From: Terriglobia bacterium
GTDB lineage: Bacteria; Acidobacteriota; Terriglobia; Acidiferrales; UBA7541
Direction: 5' to 3'
Length of the DNA: 64,000 bases
Assembly (NCBI GenBank): GCA_020073375.1
Contig: JAIQFG010000004.1
Coordinates: 40,348-104,347, forward strand
Positions 9,070-16,965 of the stretch are shown one piece after another. The notes beneath the pieces are model-generated. The model made no database searches. It was not told where the DNA came from and saw only the letters and a program-made list of their open reading frames with translations. The translations under genes were made by a program, and so were the position numbers. Every line of letters starts with the position of its first letter. Within the stretch, counting starts at the first letter, position 1.

Positions 9070-10188
9070 TCACAAATTCAAATCGTCGTACTTGCGCGCA
9101 ATTCTCTCCGCGGACTGCACCGCCGAATTTTTTGCACCCTGCGGGTATGTCCATCTCCCGGGAATCAGCTGCCCGCAGGAGGGGCACGCCCCGTCGCGGA
9201 TCGCGTTTTCCAGCACCTCATGCCACGACCGACGAACAAGAATCCGGCCGCACCCCGGGCAGTACGTATGTGCCGCTTCGGTGTGAATGTTCCCCTCATA
9301 CACGTAGTGGAGCCCGGCAGCGAGCGCGATTTTCCGCGCGGCGTGCAGCGTTTCGGGCGGCGTCCCGGGCTTGTCCCGCAACTTGAAATCCGGATGGAAC
9401 GCCGTGAAATGCAGGGGAACGTCCGGGCCGAGATGCTCCAGAATCCAGTCGCTGAGCCGCCGGATTTCACCGGGGTCATCGTTGAGCGTGGGAATCAGCA
9501 GATTTGTAATCTCAAACCAGACGTGGGTTTCCTGCTTCAGCCACTCCAGCACATCAAGTACCGGCTGCAGGTGCGTAAGCGTCACGCGCCCGTAGAAATT
9601 CTCGGTAAACGCCTTCAGGTCCACGTTGGCCGCATCCACGTGGTCGTAAATGTCGTGAAAGGCTTCGCGCGTGATGTATCCGTTTGTCACCATCACGGTG
9701 CGAATGCCCGCTTCGCGCGCGGCCCGGCAGATGTCGATTACGTACTCACCCCAGATCGTGGGTTCGTTATACGTAAATGCGATGGAGGGGCAACCGTAGC
9801 GGATCGCCAGCGCCACCACGTCCTCCGGCGGCACGTGCGTGGAATGGACCTGATCCGATTTGGATTTCGAGATGTCCCAGTTCTGGCAAAAGAAGCAGCC
9901 CATGTTGCAGCCGGCGGTGCCGAGCGAAAAAACGCGCGTGCCGGGCAGAAAATGATTGAGCGGTTTTTTCTCTATCGGATCGATCTGCAGCGCGGCCGGC
10001 GAGGCGTATCCCAGGCTGTAAAGTTTTCCGCCCTGATTCACGCGAATGAAGCAGAATCCGGCCTGTCCTTCGCCGATGTGGCAATGGCGCGGGCACAGGA
10101 AGCAATGGATGCGGCCGTCGGGCAGCGTCTCCCACCAGCGCGCCTCGTGCGGGGATTCGGTCTTCTGGAATATTTTCAGTTCCTGCAT
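9070..10188 (-). CDS. amrS: AmmeMemoRadiSam system radical SAM enzyme
   Basis: A 372-residue radical SAM enzyme. The cluster motif is C94-x3-C98-x2-C101 within GTAGCNMGCFFCQNWD, preceded by an N-terminal cysteine cluster (CFLCPRHC) and followed by a C-terminal zinc-ribbon-like region (CPGCG...CPSCG). TYNEPTIWGEY and the N-terminal cysteines are typical of the PflA-like family that usually occurs with Memo and AMMECR1 proteins. The partner genes are not in the window, so the gene is separated from its system here, and the substrate is unknown. The start at 10188 lacks a strong ribosome site but gives the usual N-terminus. The gene lies downstream of the DinB-like pair on the same strand. Confidence 0.9.
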   Translation of the reverse strand: MQELKIFQKTESPHEARWWETLPDGRIHCFLCPRHCHIGEGQAGFCFIRVNQGGKLYSLGYASPAALQIDPIEKKPLNHFLPGTRVFSLGTAGCNMGCFFCQNWDISKSKSDQVHSTHVPPEDVVALAIRYGCPSIAFTYNEPTIWGEYVIDICRAAREAGIRTVMVTNGYITREAFHDIYDHVDAANVDLKAFTENFYGRVTLTHLQPVLDVLEWLKQETHVWFEITNLLIPTLNDDPGEIRRLSDWILEHLGPDVPLHFTAFHPDFKLRDKPGTPPETLHAARKIALAAGLHYVYEGNIHTEAAHTYCPGCGRILVRRSWHEVLENAIRDGACPSCGQLIPGRWTYPQGAKNSAVQSAERIARKYDDLNL

Positions 10189-10259
10189 GGCGTCCCACGG
10201 CGGCGCAATTCGCGGCTGTTCCTGTCATTCCCAATATACACCCGCACGAATAATTGGGA

Positions 10260-10490
10260 TCAGGAGCGCCTCGCGTCCTGCACCCGCCAGCGCTCGGCCA
10301 GCCACGCAAGAAACTGCCTGGACCGCGCGCGCTCGCGCCACAGCAGCCGGAAAAATTCGCCGGGCCCCAGCGCGTGCATATCCCCGCCGAAAAAAGTTTC
10401 CAGGCGCCAGCGAATGTAGGGGCTCGCCCAGGGGCGCAGGCGGTAGCCCTTGGCCGTGATCCAGTAATAGCGCAGCGCGGTAAGGAGCAA
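10260..10490 (-). CDS. small hypothetical protein, coupled to the DinB-like gene
   Basis: A 76-residue basic protein rich in Arg and Trp, without signal or membrane segment. The only start is TTG at 10490, four bases after the stop codon of the DinB-like gene, which suggests translational coupling. The sequence is compact and helical in character (FFRLLWRERARSRQFLAWLAERW). I do not recognise a family. The tight spacing is the main support that it is real. Confidence 0.55.
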   Translation of the reverse strand: MLLTALRYYWITAKGYRLRPWASPYIRWRLETFFGGDMHALGPGEFFRLLWRERARSRQFLAWLAERWRVQDARRS

Positions 10491-10494
10491 GCGG

Positions 10495-11019
10495 CTATTT
10501 CCAGCCTTCGCGTTCCCGCAACGCAGTAATGTGCGCGACGTGGTGACGTCCGTGCCACGCGTAAATGTTCACCAGGTTGTCCACCGGCATCGGGCCGAGA
10601 ACCGGATGGCGCAGCGTCCGCGAAAAATCTTCCGCCTTCATCGAGCGCAGCAAAATCACCCACCGCTGGTGTAGCGCTTCGAGCAGCGTGAGAGAGACTT
10701 CGACGGGCGTGTCGCGAGAATCCGCCAGTTCCGCCCAGAGTTGTTCCTCGTACGGTTTAATCGTGGGACCGTTTTCGGTGAGCGCAAGTTTCAAACGGAC
10801 GTACGAATTCATGTGGCTGTCTGGCAGGTGGTGCACCACCTGGCGCACGGTCCAGCCTCCCGGCCGGTAGGGCGTGTCGATTTGCTCCTGCGACAGCCCC
10901 GCGACCGCGTCGCGCAAACTCTTCGGCGTGGCGGCAATTCCCGCGATAACCTCGGCGCGCTGCGCCGGGGTGAGCGACTCGCATTTGACGTATTTGCCGA
11001 CCGGGTAACGCAGATCCAT
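10495..11019 (-). CDS. YfiT/BstA-type DinB-fold protein (putative bacillithiol S-transferase)
   Basis: A 174-residue four-helix DinB-superfamily protein. The YfiT signature is clear: YRPGGWTVRQVVHH, DSHMNSY, KPYEE and AWHGRHHVAH. H64, H156 and H160 form the expected metal triad. YfiT of Bacillus is a metal-dependent protein of the group that includes bacillithiol transferases, which conjugate bacillithiol to electrophiles. The ATG at 11019 follows GGGGGAAG; the frame is open farther upstream, but that part is unrelated to the family. A bshB1 gene at 51207 supports bacillithiol use in this organism. Confidence 0.85.
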   Translation of the reverse strand: MDLRYPVGKYVKCESLTPAQRAEVIAGIAATPKSLRDAVAGLSQEQIDTPYRPGGWTVRQVVHHLPDSHMNSYVRLKLALTENGPTIKPYEEQLWAELADSRDTPVEVSLTLLEALHQRWVILLRSMKAEDFSRTLRHPVLGPMPVDNLVNIYAWHGRHHVAHITALREREGWK

Positions 11020-11257
11020 CGAAATTCTTCCCCCGCCATTGAGGTACGCGCCCCTAGTGTATCGCAACTTCGCTTGCGATGGTTTTTTCGGCGGGTCTTT
11101 CTGTGAATGCCCGATGAAAAGAAAACTGCCCGCTTGAATTTCCCGATGCAGGGGAGTACTTTGAAATTCGCCCCACCTACTCAACCGGTTATTCGAGGCA
11201 CTTGGAGGCGCCGCGCTCGCGCGCCTCGCACCACATCGCAGACAAGGAGAACAGAAA

Positions 11258-12763
11258 ATGGCAACCACAGCATCCGCACCCGTGTTGAACCAGAATGTTT
11301 CCGCGTTCGTAGGCAAAACCCAAAAAATTCTGATCAATGGCAAATGGAGCGAAGCCGCTTCCGGCAAAACGTTTTCCACCTACAATCCCGCCACCGGCGA
11401 TGTGCTCTCTCGCGTGGCCGAGGGCGACAAGGAAGACATCGACCGCGCCGTGAAGGCGGCCCGCGCTGCGTTTGACAGCGGTCCGTGGTCGATGCTCACT
11501 CCGTCCGAGCGCGGCCGCATGATCTGGAAGCTCGGCGACTTGATCGAAAAGCATCTGGAAGAATTCGCGCAACTGGAATCTCTCGATAACGGCAAGCCGC
11601 TGGCCGTCGCGCGCGTCGCCGACGTGCCGCTGGCCGCCGATATGTTCCGCTACATGGCCGGATGGGCCACCAAGATCGAAGGCAACACGATTCCGATTTC
11701 CTCGGGCGGCGGAAAGACGCAATTTCTGGCCTACACGCTGCGCGAGCCGGTCGGCGTCGTCGGACAAATCATTCCCTGGAATTTTCCGCTGCTCATGGCG
11801 GCGTGGAAGCTTGGCCCGGCCCTGGCCACGGGCTGTACGGTCATATTAAAACCCGCCGAACAGACCCCGCTCAGCGCGCTGCTGCTCGGCGAATTGATCC
11901 AGCAGGCTGGAATTCCCGACGGCGTGGTGAATATCGTTCCCGGCTTCGGCGAGACGGCCGGAGCGGCTCTGGCAGCTCATCCGGATGTGGACAAAGTGGC
12001 CTTCACCGGATCCACGGAAGTCGGCAAGCTGATCCTGCAGGCCGCCGCCGGAAACCTGAAGAAAGTTTCCCTCGAACTCGGCGGAAAATCTCCAAACGTG
12101 GTTCTGCAGGATGCCGATGTGGAATCCGCGATCGACGGCGCGGCGATGGCCATTTTCTTTAATCACGGCCAGTGCTGCTGCGCGGGCTCGCGCCTGTTCG
12201 TCGAAAACGAAATTTTCGACAAGGTCGTCGACGGCGTCGCGCAGCACGCCAATAACATCAAGGTGGGCCCCGGCATGGATCCGACGAGCGACATGGGCCC
12301 GCTGGTTTCCGAGGAACAACTGAACCGCGTTTGCGGCTACCTGGAATCAGGAAAGGCCGAGGGCGCGAAAGCCGTCACCGGAGGATCGCGCCACGGCGAC
12401 AAGGGCTATTTCGTGAAGCCCACGGTGCTGGTGAACACGAACGACCGGATGAAAGTGGTGAAGGAAGAAATTTTTGGTCCCGTCGTCACCGTGATTCCCT
12501 TCCGCAACGTCGAGGAAATCGCCGCGAAGGCCAACGATTCGGTCTATGGCCTGGCGGCGGGCGTCTGGACGCGCGACATCAAGAAAGCCCACCGCATTGC
12601 CAGCCTGCTCCGCGCCGGAACCGTGTGGATCAATTGCTACAACGTGTTCGACGCCGCGCTCCCCTTCGGCGGCTACAAACAGTCCGGCTGGGGCCGCGAA
12701 ATGGGCCACGAAGTCCTGGAGGCATACACCGAGGTGAAGGCTGTGTGCACGCCGATTTCGTAA
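11258..12763 (+). CDS. NAD(P)+-dependent aldehyde dehydrogenase
   Basis: Oxidises aldehydes to acids in the cytosol. The 501-residue protein has the full ALDH core: PWNFPL, the Rossmann FTGSTEVG, the general base E273 in LELGGKSPN, and the nucleophile C307 in GQCCCAGSR. It ends with the usual GGYKQSGWGRE segment. The pattern resembles ALDH1/ALDH2-type enzymes, so simple aliphatic or retinal-like aldehydes are possible substrates, but specificity is not readable. AAGGAGAAC lies upstream of the ATG at 11258. The gene stands alone and is closed by a strong terminator. Confidence 0.95.
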   Translation: MATTASAPVLNQNVSAFVGKTQKILINGKWSEAASGKTFSTYNPATGDVLSRVAEGDKEDIDRAVKAARAAFDSGPWSMLTPSERGRMIWKLGDLIEKHLEEFAQLESLDNGKPLAVARVADVPLAADMFRYMAGWATKIEGNTIPISSGGGKTQFLAYTLREPVGVVGQIIPWNFPLLMAAWKLGPALATGCTVILKPAEQTPLSALLLGELIQQAGIPDGVVNIVPGFGETAGAALAAHPDVDKVAFTGSTEVGKLILQAAAGNLKKVSLELGGKSPNVVLQDADVESAIDGAAMAIFFNHGQCCCAGSRLFVENEIFDKVVDGVAQHANNIKVGPGMDPTSDMGPLVSEEQLNRVCGYLESGKAEGAKAVTGGSRHGDKGYFVKPTVLVNTNDRMKVVKEEIFGPVVTVIPFRNVEEIAAKANDSVYGLAAGVWTRDIKKAHRIASLLRAGTVWINCYNVFDAALPFGGYKQSGWGREMGHEVLEAYTEVKAVCTPIS

Positions 12764-12795
12764 TCCCGCGGCGCGCAACGTACATGTGAAAGAAG

Positions 12796-12825
12796 AAAGG
12801 GCCGAAGAGGTACTTCGGCCCTTTT
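12796..12825 (+). terminator. Rho-independent terminator of the aldehyde dehydrogenase gene
   Basis: A perfect 12-base stem (AAAGGGCCGAAG and its complement) with a 5-base loop runs into TTTT. It begins 33 bases after the stop codon. Confidence 0.88.
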
Positions 12826-12996
12826 CATTTCGCGGCATTTGTTTTCTGCGCGGCGTCAGAAAAGCCCAGCCCCCCTGCACCAAGCCTGCAAACATTAGCC
12901 CGGCCTGACCGCAATATTTCGCTATTACAATGGAGTCTAGAATCACTAAACATCCTGGGGATGGTAGCGCCGCGTCCACAACACCGCAGGCGTTCG

Positions 12997-13668
12997 TTAC
13001 GATTGTAAAGGACGAACCCAGATGCGGCTGGTGGCGGGTTTGCCTAGATGGATGGTGCGCTGGCCGACGGCAAGCGTCATGGTCTCATCGTATTCGCGTT
13101 TGCGGATGCGGGCGCGCGCTCCCGGATGAAGTGCCAAGCCCGATAGAAATTTCAGAAAATCCGGGTCTTTTTCGTAAACGCAGAGGATTTCCACGGATTG
13201 TCCGGCGGGCAGATCGGAAAGCGGGACGGCCCCGTGCTTGCGCCGCAATTTCGCCAGGCCCCCTTGCAGCGGCACGCCGTGCGGACAAAATCCCTCCGCG
13301 CCAAACCGCGCCAGCAATAATTTTTCGACTTCGGGCGAAATGCCGTGTTCCAGCCGCTCGGCTTCGTCGTGCGCGCGCGTCCAGTCCAGGCCAATCACTT
13401 CGGTAAGCAGCTTTTCGGCAAGCTGGTGGCGCATGGCCAGGCGATCGGCGATGCCGCTGCCCTTGCGCGTCAGTGTGATGCGGCCGTCGCGGCCCACGAC
13501 CAGCAGCCCGTCGCGAGTCAGGCGCTTCAGCGCCGCCGTCACCGCCGGCGGCGTGACGCCCAACTCCTCCGCAAGCCGCGCGCTGATCGGCTCATGCTCC
13601 TCCTGGACGATGTCCCAGATCGCCTTCAGGTAATCCTCGCGCGACACGCTGGTTTTTTCTCGTGGCAT
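12997..13668 (-). CDS. DtxR/MntR-family metal-dependent transcriptional repressor
   Basis: A 223-residue regulator. Residues about 8-70 form a winged helix (ARLAEELGVTPPAVTAALKRL is the recognition region). A dimerisation domain follows with probable metal ligands D12, H81, E104, E107 and H108. EAERLEH carries Glu where iron sensors have Cys, which is closer to MntR-type sites. The C-terminal third is an SH3/FeoA-like domain (PLSDLPAGQSVEIL). It probably represses metal uptake genes; no transporter lies nearby. Its ATG overlaps the stop of the phosphatase/ArsC gene by one base (TGATG), so the two are cotranslated. Confidence 0.9.
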   Translation of the reverse strand: MPREKTSVSREDYLKAIWDIVQEEHEPISARLAEELGVTPPAVTAALKRLTRDGLLVVGRDGRITLTRKGSGIADRLAMRHQLAEKLLTEVIGLDWTRAHDEAERLEHGISPEVEKLLLARFGAEGFCPHGVPLQGGLAKLRRKHGAVPLSDLPAGQSVEILCVYEKDPDFLKFLSGLALHPGARARIRKREYDETMTLAVGQRTIHLGKPATSRIWVRPLQS

Positions 13669-14120
13669 CAGTCGGCTTTCGTGCTTTCGAGGGGGATTCC
13701 GGGAGAAATCGCCCGTTCGCGCAATCGCCGCGCCAGGTCTTCGACGCGCGATTCTATCTGATCCCGGATCGCCCGGTACACGGCCAGGTTGAATCCGAAC
13801 GGATCGCCCACATCCCAGTCTTCCACCGGCGGCGTCGACTCGGTGAAAATCGCGGAACCCGAGCGCCCCGTCATATTCACCACCAGATCGGAGGCGTGCA
13901 ATTCTTCCGGGACTAACGGCTTGGAGTATTGGCCGTCCGCGGAAAACCCGCGCTCGCCAAGCACTTCAAGTGTGGGCCCGGTGATTTCGCCGAACGGCAC
14001 GAGCCCGGCGCTGGTGGGTTCGATTACGTCCGCCGCAACGGCCTTGGCGATGGCCTCGGCCATCTGGCTCCGGCAGGCGTTGCCGACGCATAGGAACAGG
14101 ACTTTTGCGTGCGCAACCAT
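13668..14120 (-). CDS. low-molecular-weight phosphatase / thioredoxin-type arsenate reductase family protein
   Basis: A 150-residue protein with the P-loop CVGNACRS (C-x5-R-S) close to the N-terminus and the later WDVGDPFG segment carrying the general acid Asp. These features are shared by LMW tyrosine phosphatases and thioredoxin-coupled ArsC. The single residue pattern CVGNACRSQMAEA leans to ArsC-like proteins. The function is therefore arsenate reduction or protein dephosphorylation, not decided here. The ATG at 14120 has CCGGAGA upstream. The gene is translationally coupled to a DtxR-type metal regulator, which is a less usual partner than ArsR. Confidence 0.8.
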   Translation of the reverse strand: MVAHAKVLFLCVGNACRSQMAEAIAKAVAADVIEPTSAGLVPFGEITGPTLEVLGERGFSADGQYSKPLVPEELHASDLVVNMTGRSGSAIFTESTPPVEDWDVGDPFGFNLAVYRAIRDQIESRVEDLARRLRERAISPGIPLESTKAD

Positions 14121-14248
14121 TCGATTTCTCCGGTGGCGATTTCCGAACACAAAGAGAATGACACGGTTTCTACCGGGGCTCAAGCGGCGTGAATCGATGG
14201 GCGCCATGCACCACCCATCATGTCTCAATGCTCAAGGGAATGGTTCCC

Positions 14249-14317
14249 GTAGCGCCGGCGTCTCGCCGGCTCCTTGCCGTATCGCACATAAATTGCCGGC
14301 AAGATGCCGGCGCTACA
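14249..14317. repeat. Family D paired inverted repeat
   Basis: The left arm GTAGCGCCGGCGTCTCGCCG and the right arm GCCGGCAAGATGCCGGCGCT form an imperfect inverted pair. Other copies are at 32936-33007 and 53780-53855. Confidence 0.8.
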
Positions 14318-14513
14318 CGAGGAGCTTACCCCGTTCGATGGCGCGATCCGAGAAGAGCCGGCACAAAATTGAAACACTATTTAATTTCAAAGACTATCCC
14401 ATAAGCAATCGTTGTGGGTCGCGGCTTCAGCCGCGACATCCAGAGCCATGAAAACAATGGCTTTAGCCCCTGGCGGGCCGTCGAGGGGCGGCTGGTATCG
14501 CGGATAGCTCCGC
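14318..14513. other. Intergenic stretch with a short palindrome
   Basis: Part of a gene-free gap of about 390 bases between pdxT and the phosphatase/ArsC gene. The left part is the family D repeat. At 14418-14437 there is a 20-base palindrome, GTCGCGGCTTCAGCCGCGAC, a small REP-like hairpin. I see no open frame with coding character in the rest. Confidence 0.6.
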
Positions 14514-15203
14514 TCAGGATTCTCGCTGTCTACGGATGTAGTCGTCGGTGTGTTCGGAGGACCAAAGATCTTTCCCCGAACCGGCAAGCTTGAGCAGAGG
14601 ATCGTTTTCAGCCGCGGCGAACGCCCCCGTCTGCGCGATGCGCAGAAAATATTCGTGCACGGTAGTATCGCTGGTGAGTTCGGGATGAAACGTGGCGATC
14701 AGGATGCGGCCCTGGCGGACCAGGACCGGCTGGCCCTGGGACGTCGCGAGGACTTCCACATCCGGTCCGACGCGCTGAATGATGGGCGCGCGAATGAAAA
14801 CCATTTCCAGGGGCTCGGAGGAAAGTGGAGTCATTTCGCTGCGCACTTCGCTGGCGAGCTGGCGGCCATAGGCGTTGCGGATCAAGGCAATGTCGGCGAG
14901 TCCGAGCGAGGCCTGGTCCGGATGATGCACTTCGCGGGCCAGCAGAATAGCTCCCGCGCAAGTGCCGAAAATCGCGCCGCCGCGCGCGGAAAATTCGCGG
15001 AGGCTTTTGTCGAGTCCTTCCTCGACCAGAAATTTCCACTGCGTGGTGCTTTCGCCGCCGGGCAGGATCATGGCGTCCACGCCATCCAGGTCGCGGGGCG
15101 TGCGCACAAAGACGGGTTCAATTCCCAGGCGAGCGAGCGTCGCTGCATGAGCCTCAAAGTCGCCCTGCACGGCAAGGATTCCGATTTTTACTGGCTTTTC
15201 CAT
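14514..15203 (-). CDS. pdxT: pyridoxal 5'-phosphate synthase glutaminase subunit
   Basis: Hydrolyses glutamine and feeds ammonia to PdxS in the DXP-independent vitamin B6 pathway. The class I glutaminase triad is visible: Cys in FGTCAGAIL, and His and Glu in FHPELT. GILAVQGDFEAH at the N-terminus and PGGESTT are family hallmarks. At 229 residues it is slightly longer than usual, the extra being a C-terminal tail after the FLRIAQT segment. pdxS lies upstream on the same strand, 163 bases away across a family B repeat. Confidence 0.95.
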   Translation of the reverse strand: MEKPVKIGILAVQGDFEAHAATLARLGIEPVFVRTPRDLDGVDAMILPGGESTTQWKFLVEEGLDKSLREFSARGGAIFGTCAGAILLAREVHHPDQASLGLADIALIRNAYGRQLASEVRSEMTPLSSEPLEMVFIRAPIIQRVGPDVEVLATSQGQPVLVRQGRILIATFHPELTSDTTVHEYFLRIAQTGAFAAAENDPLLKLAGSGKDLWSSEHTDDYIRRQRES

Positions 15204-15252
15204 TCGCTTCTTAACGAACCGCTCTCTCTATTTCGACCGACAATCAAATGCC

Positions 15253-15331
15253 GTCATTCCGAACGAAGCGAGGAATCTCTCTTTCTTTTCCCATTAACCG
15301 AAGAGGGATTCCTCACTTCGTTCGGAATGAC
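15253..15331. repeat. Family B paired inverted repeat
   Basis: The left arm GTCATTCCGAACGAAGCGAG is answered by CTCACTTCGTTCGGAATGAC. It lies in the pdxS-pdxT gap and would form a hairpin in the shared transcript. Confidence 0.88.
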
Positions 15332-15366
15332 GGCGAAAAACTCGAACTCAAACCCTCACCCTCCGC

Positions 15367-16278
15367 TTACCACCCGCGCGTCTGCAGCAAATCCTTCTCT
15401 TCAATCTGGCGGATGTCGAGGCCCTTCATGGCTTCGCCCAGCACTTCCGAGGCTTCCAGGACAATCTTGGCGTCCTGATAGTGCGTGGTGGCTTTCACGA
15501 TGGCCTTGGCGCGCTTTTCCGGGTCGCTGGACTTGAAGATTCCCGATCCGACAAACACCGATTCCGCCCCGAGATGCCGCACCAGCGCGGCGTCGGCGGG
15601 AGTGGCGATGCCTCCGGCGGAAAAATTCGGCACGGGAAGTTTTCCGGCGCGCGCGATTTCGCGGACCAGGTCCAACGGCGCGCCCAGTTCCTTGGCCACG
15701 TGCATCAATTCATCGCCGCGCAGCGTGGTGAGCCTGCGCATCTCGCCGGTGATGGTGCGCATGTGGCGCACGGCCTCGACCACATTGCCCGAACCCGCTT
15801 CGCCCTTGGTGCGGATCATGGCCGCGCCTTCGGCGATGCGCCGCAAGGCCTCGCCCAGGTTGCGCGCGCCGCACACGAACGGAACCTTGAAGTCGTGCTT
15901 CCACACGTGGTTCTCTTCGTCGGCGGGCGTGAGCACTTCGCTTTCGTCGATGAAATCCACTTCCAGCGCCTCCAGCACCGCCGCTTCGGCGAAGTGCCCG
16001 ATGCGCACCTTGGCCATCACCGGAATGCTCACGGTGTCCATGATTTCGCGGATAATTTTCGGCGCGGCCATGCGTGCCACGCCGCCCTCTTTGCGGATGT
16101 CCGAGGGCACGCGTTCCAGCGCCATTACGGCGCAGGCTCCGGCGTCCTCGGCGATGCGCGCCTGCTCGGCGTTGGTCACGTCCATGATCACGCCGCCCTT
16201 AAGCATTTCGGCCAGGCCCACTTTCACGCGCCAGGCGTCGTTCAAATAGTTTCCGTTGCTTCCTTGCGTCGCTGTCAT
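15367..16278 (-). CDS. pdxS: pyridoxal 5'-phosphate synthase lyase subunit
   Basis: Condenses ribose 5-phosphate, glyceraldehyde 3-phosphate and PdxT-derived ammonia to PLP, as a dodecamer with PdxT. The 303-residue protein has the TIM-barrel core with [17 protein letters not shown] and the catalytic lysine region MAKVRIGH, plus the phosphate-binding [10 protein letters not shown]. The ATG at 16278 has GAGGAG six bases upstream; an ATG two codons earlier overlaps that site and is less likely. Together with pdxT it gives a complete DXP-independent PLP synthase. Confidence 0.96.
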   Translation of the reverse strand: MTATQGSNGNYLNDAWRVKVGLAEMLKGGVIMDVTNAEQARIAEDAGACAVMALERVPSDIRKEGGVARMAAPKIIREIMDTVSIPVMAKVRIGHFAEAAVLEALEVDFIDESEVLTPADEENHVWKHDFKVPFVCGARNLGEALRRIAEGAAMIRTKGEAGSGNVVEAVRHMRTITGEMRRLTTLRGDELMHVAKELGAPLDLVREIARAGKLPVPNFSAGGIATPADAALVRHLGAESVFVGSGIFKSSDPEKRAKAIVKATTHYQDAKIVLEASEVLGEAMKGLDIRQIEEKDLLQTRGW

Positions 16279-16322
16279 TTCCATCTCCTCATTTCAGTTC
16301 CAATTCTCTAAACGTGAATGTC

Positions 16323-16358
16323 GTCATTCCGAACCCGCAGGAGCGGGTTCGGAATGAC
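16323..16358. repeat. Family B short palindrome
   Basis: GTCATTCCGAACCCGCAGGA runs directly into its complement GTTCGGAATGAC. It lies immediately upstream of pdxS and so may affect its leader. Confidence 0.8.
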
Positions 16359-16403
16359 AACGTGGGGCTTATTGCGGCTGGCTCATCAGCGCAAATCCGC
16401 CGC

Positions 16404-16832
16404 CTACGGCTGCGCCGCATATTTCTTCCGGTCGATGATCACAAACCGGCCTTCACCCCGCGCAAGCAAATCCCCCGCTGCGTTCCGTATCTCCCCTTCA
16501 TGATACAACTGACGGCCCTCGCGGCGGGTGACAAATCCCTCCACCACAATATCCGTGTTCACGCGGATGGGGCGCTTGTATTCCACGCGCAGGTCCGCCG
16601 TTACCGCGGATTGGCCGTCAAAGCGGCTGGCCTTGCTCATCACTTCATCCAGCAGCAATGCGATGATCCCGCCATGAAGAAATCCCGAGCCGCCCTGGTA
16701 CTCCTCGCCCAAGCGGAAGCGGCCAACGATGCGCTGGCGCTCGTCGTCCTGCTCAAAGGAAAGTTGCATTCCGCGGGCGTTGCCGCCGCCGCAGCCGAAA
16801 CAATTATTCCCGGGTTTGGGGTCGATTTTCAT
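16404..16832 (-). CDS. PaaI-type hotdog-fold thioesterase
   Basis: A 142-residue hotdog domain protein probably hydrolysing acyl-CoA or acyl-ACP thioesters. NNCFGCG near the N-terminus and GGSGFLHGGIIALLLDEVM, with the hotdog helix following HGG, are typical. The ATG at 16832 precedes the conserved KPGNNCF segment. The frame is open further upstream, but that part derives from a family A repeat. Substrate unknown. Confidence 0.85.
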   Translation of the reverse strand: MKIDPKPGNNCFGCGGGNARGMQLSFEQDDERQRIVGRFRLGEEYQGGSGFLHGGIIALLLDEVMSKASRFDGQSAVTADLRVEYKRPIRVNTDIVVEGFVTRREGRQLYHEGEIRNAAGDLLARGEGRFVIIDRKKYAAQP

Positions 16833-16857
16833 TTTGCTCTTTTCGGGACGCTTTCCA

Positions 16858-16961
16858 GTAGGACAGGCTTCAGCCTGTCGCACTTCGCAAAATAACTCCA
16901 GCCTCTCCGGCAATCACGCCTGCCACTTCGGAAAAGCAGACAGGCTGAAGCCTGTCCTACT
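16858..16961. repeat. Family A paired inverted repeat
   Basis: Arms GTAGGACAGGCTTCAGCCTG and its complement are separated by about 55 bases, a wider spacer than usual. It lies between the MocR-type gene and the hotdog gene, whose reading frame runs into it upstream. Confidence 0.88.
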
Positions 16962-16965
16962 TGGA

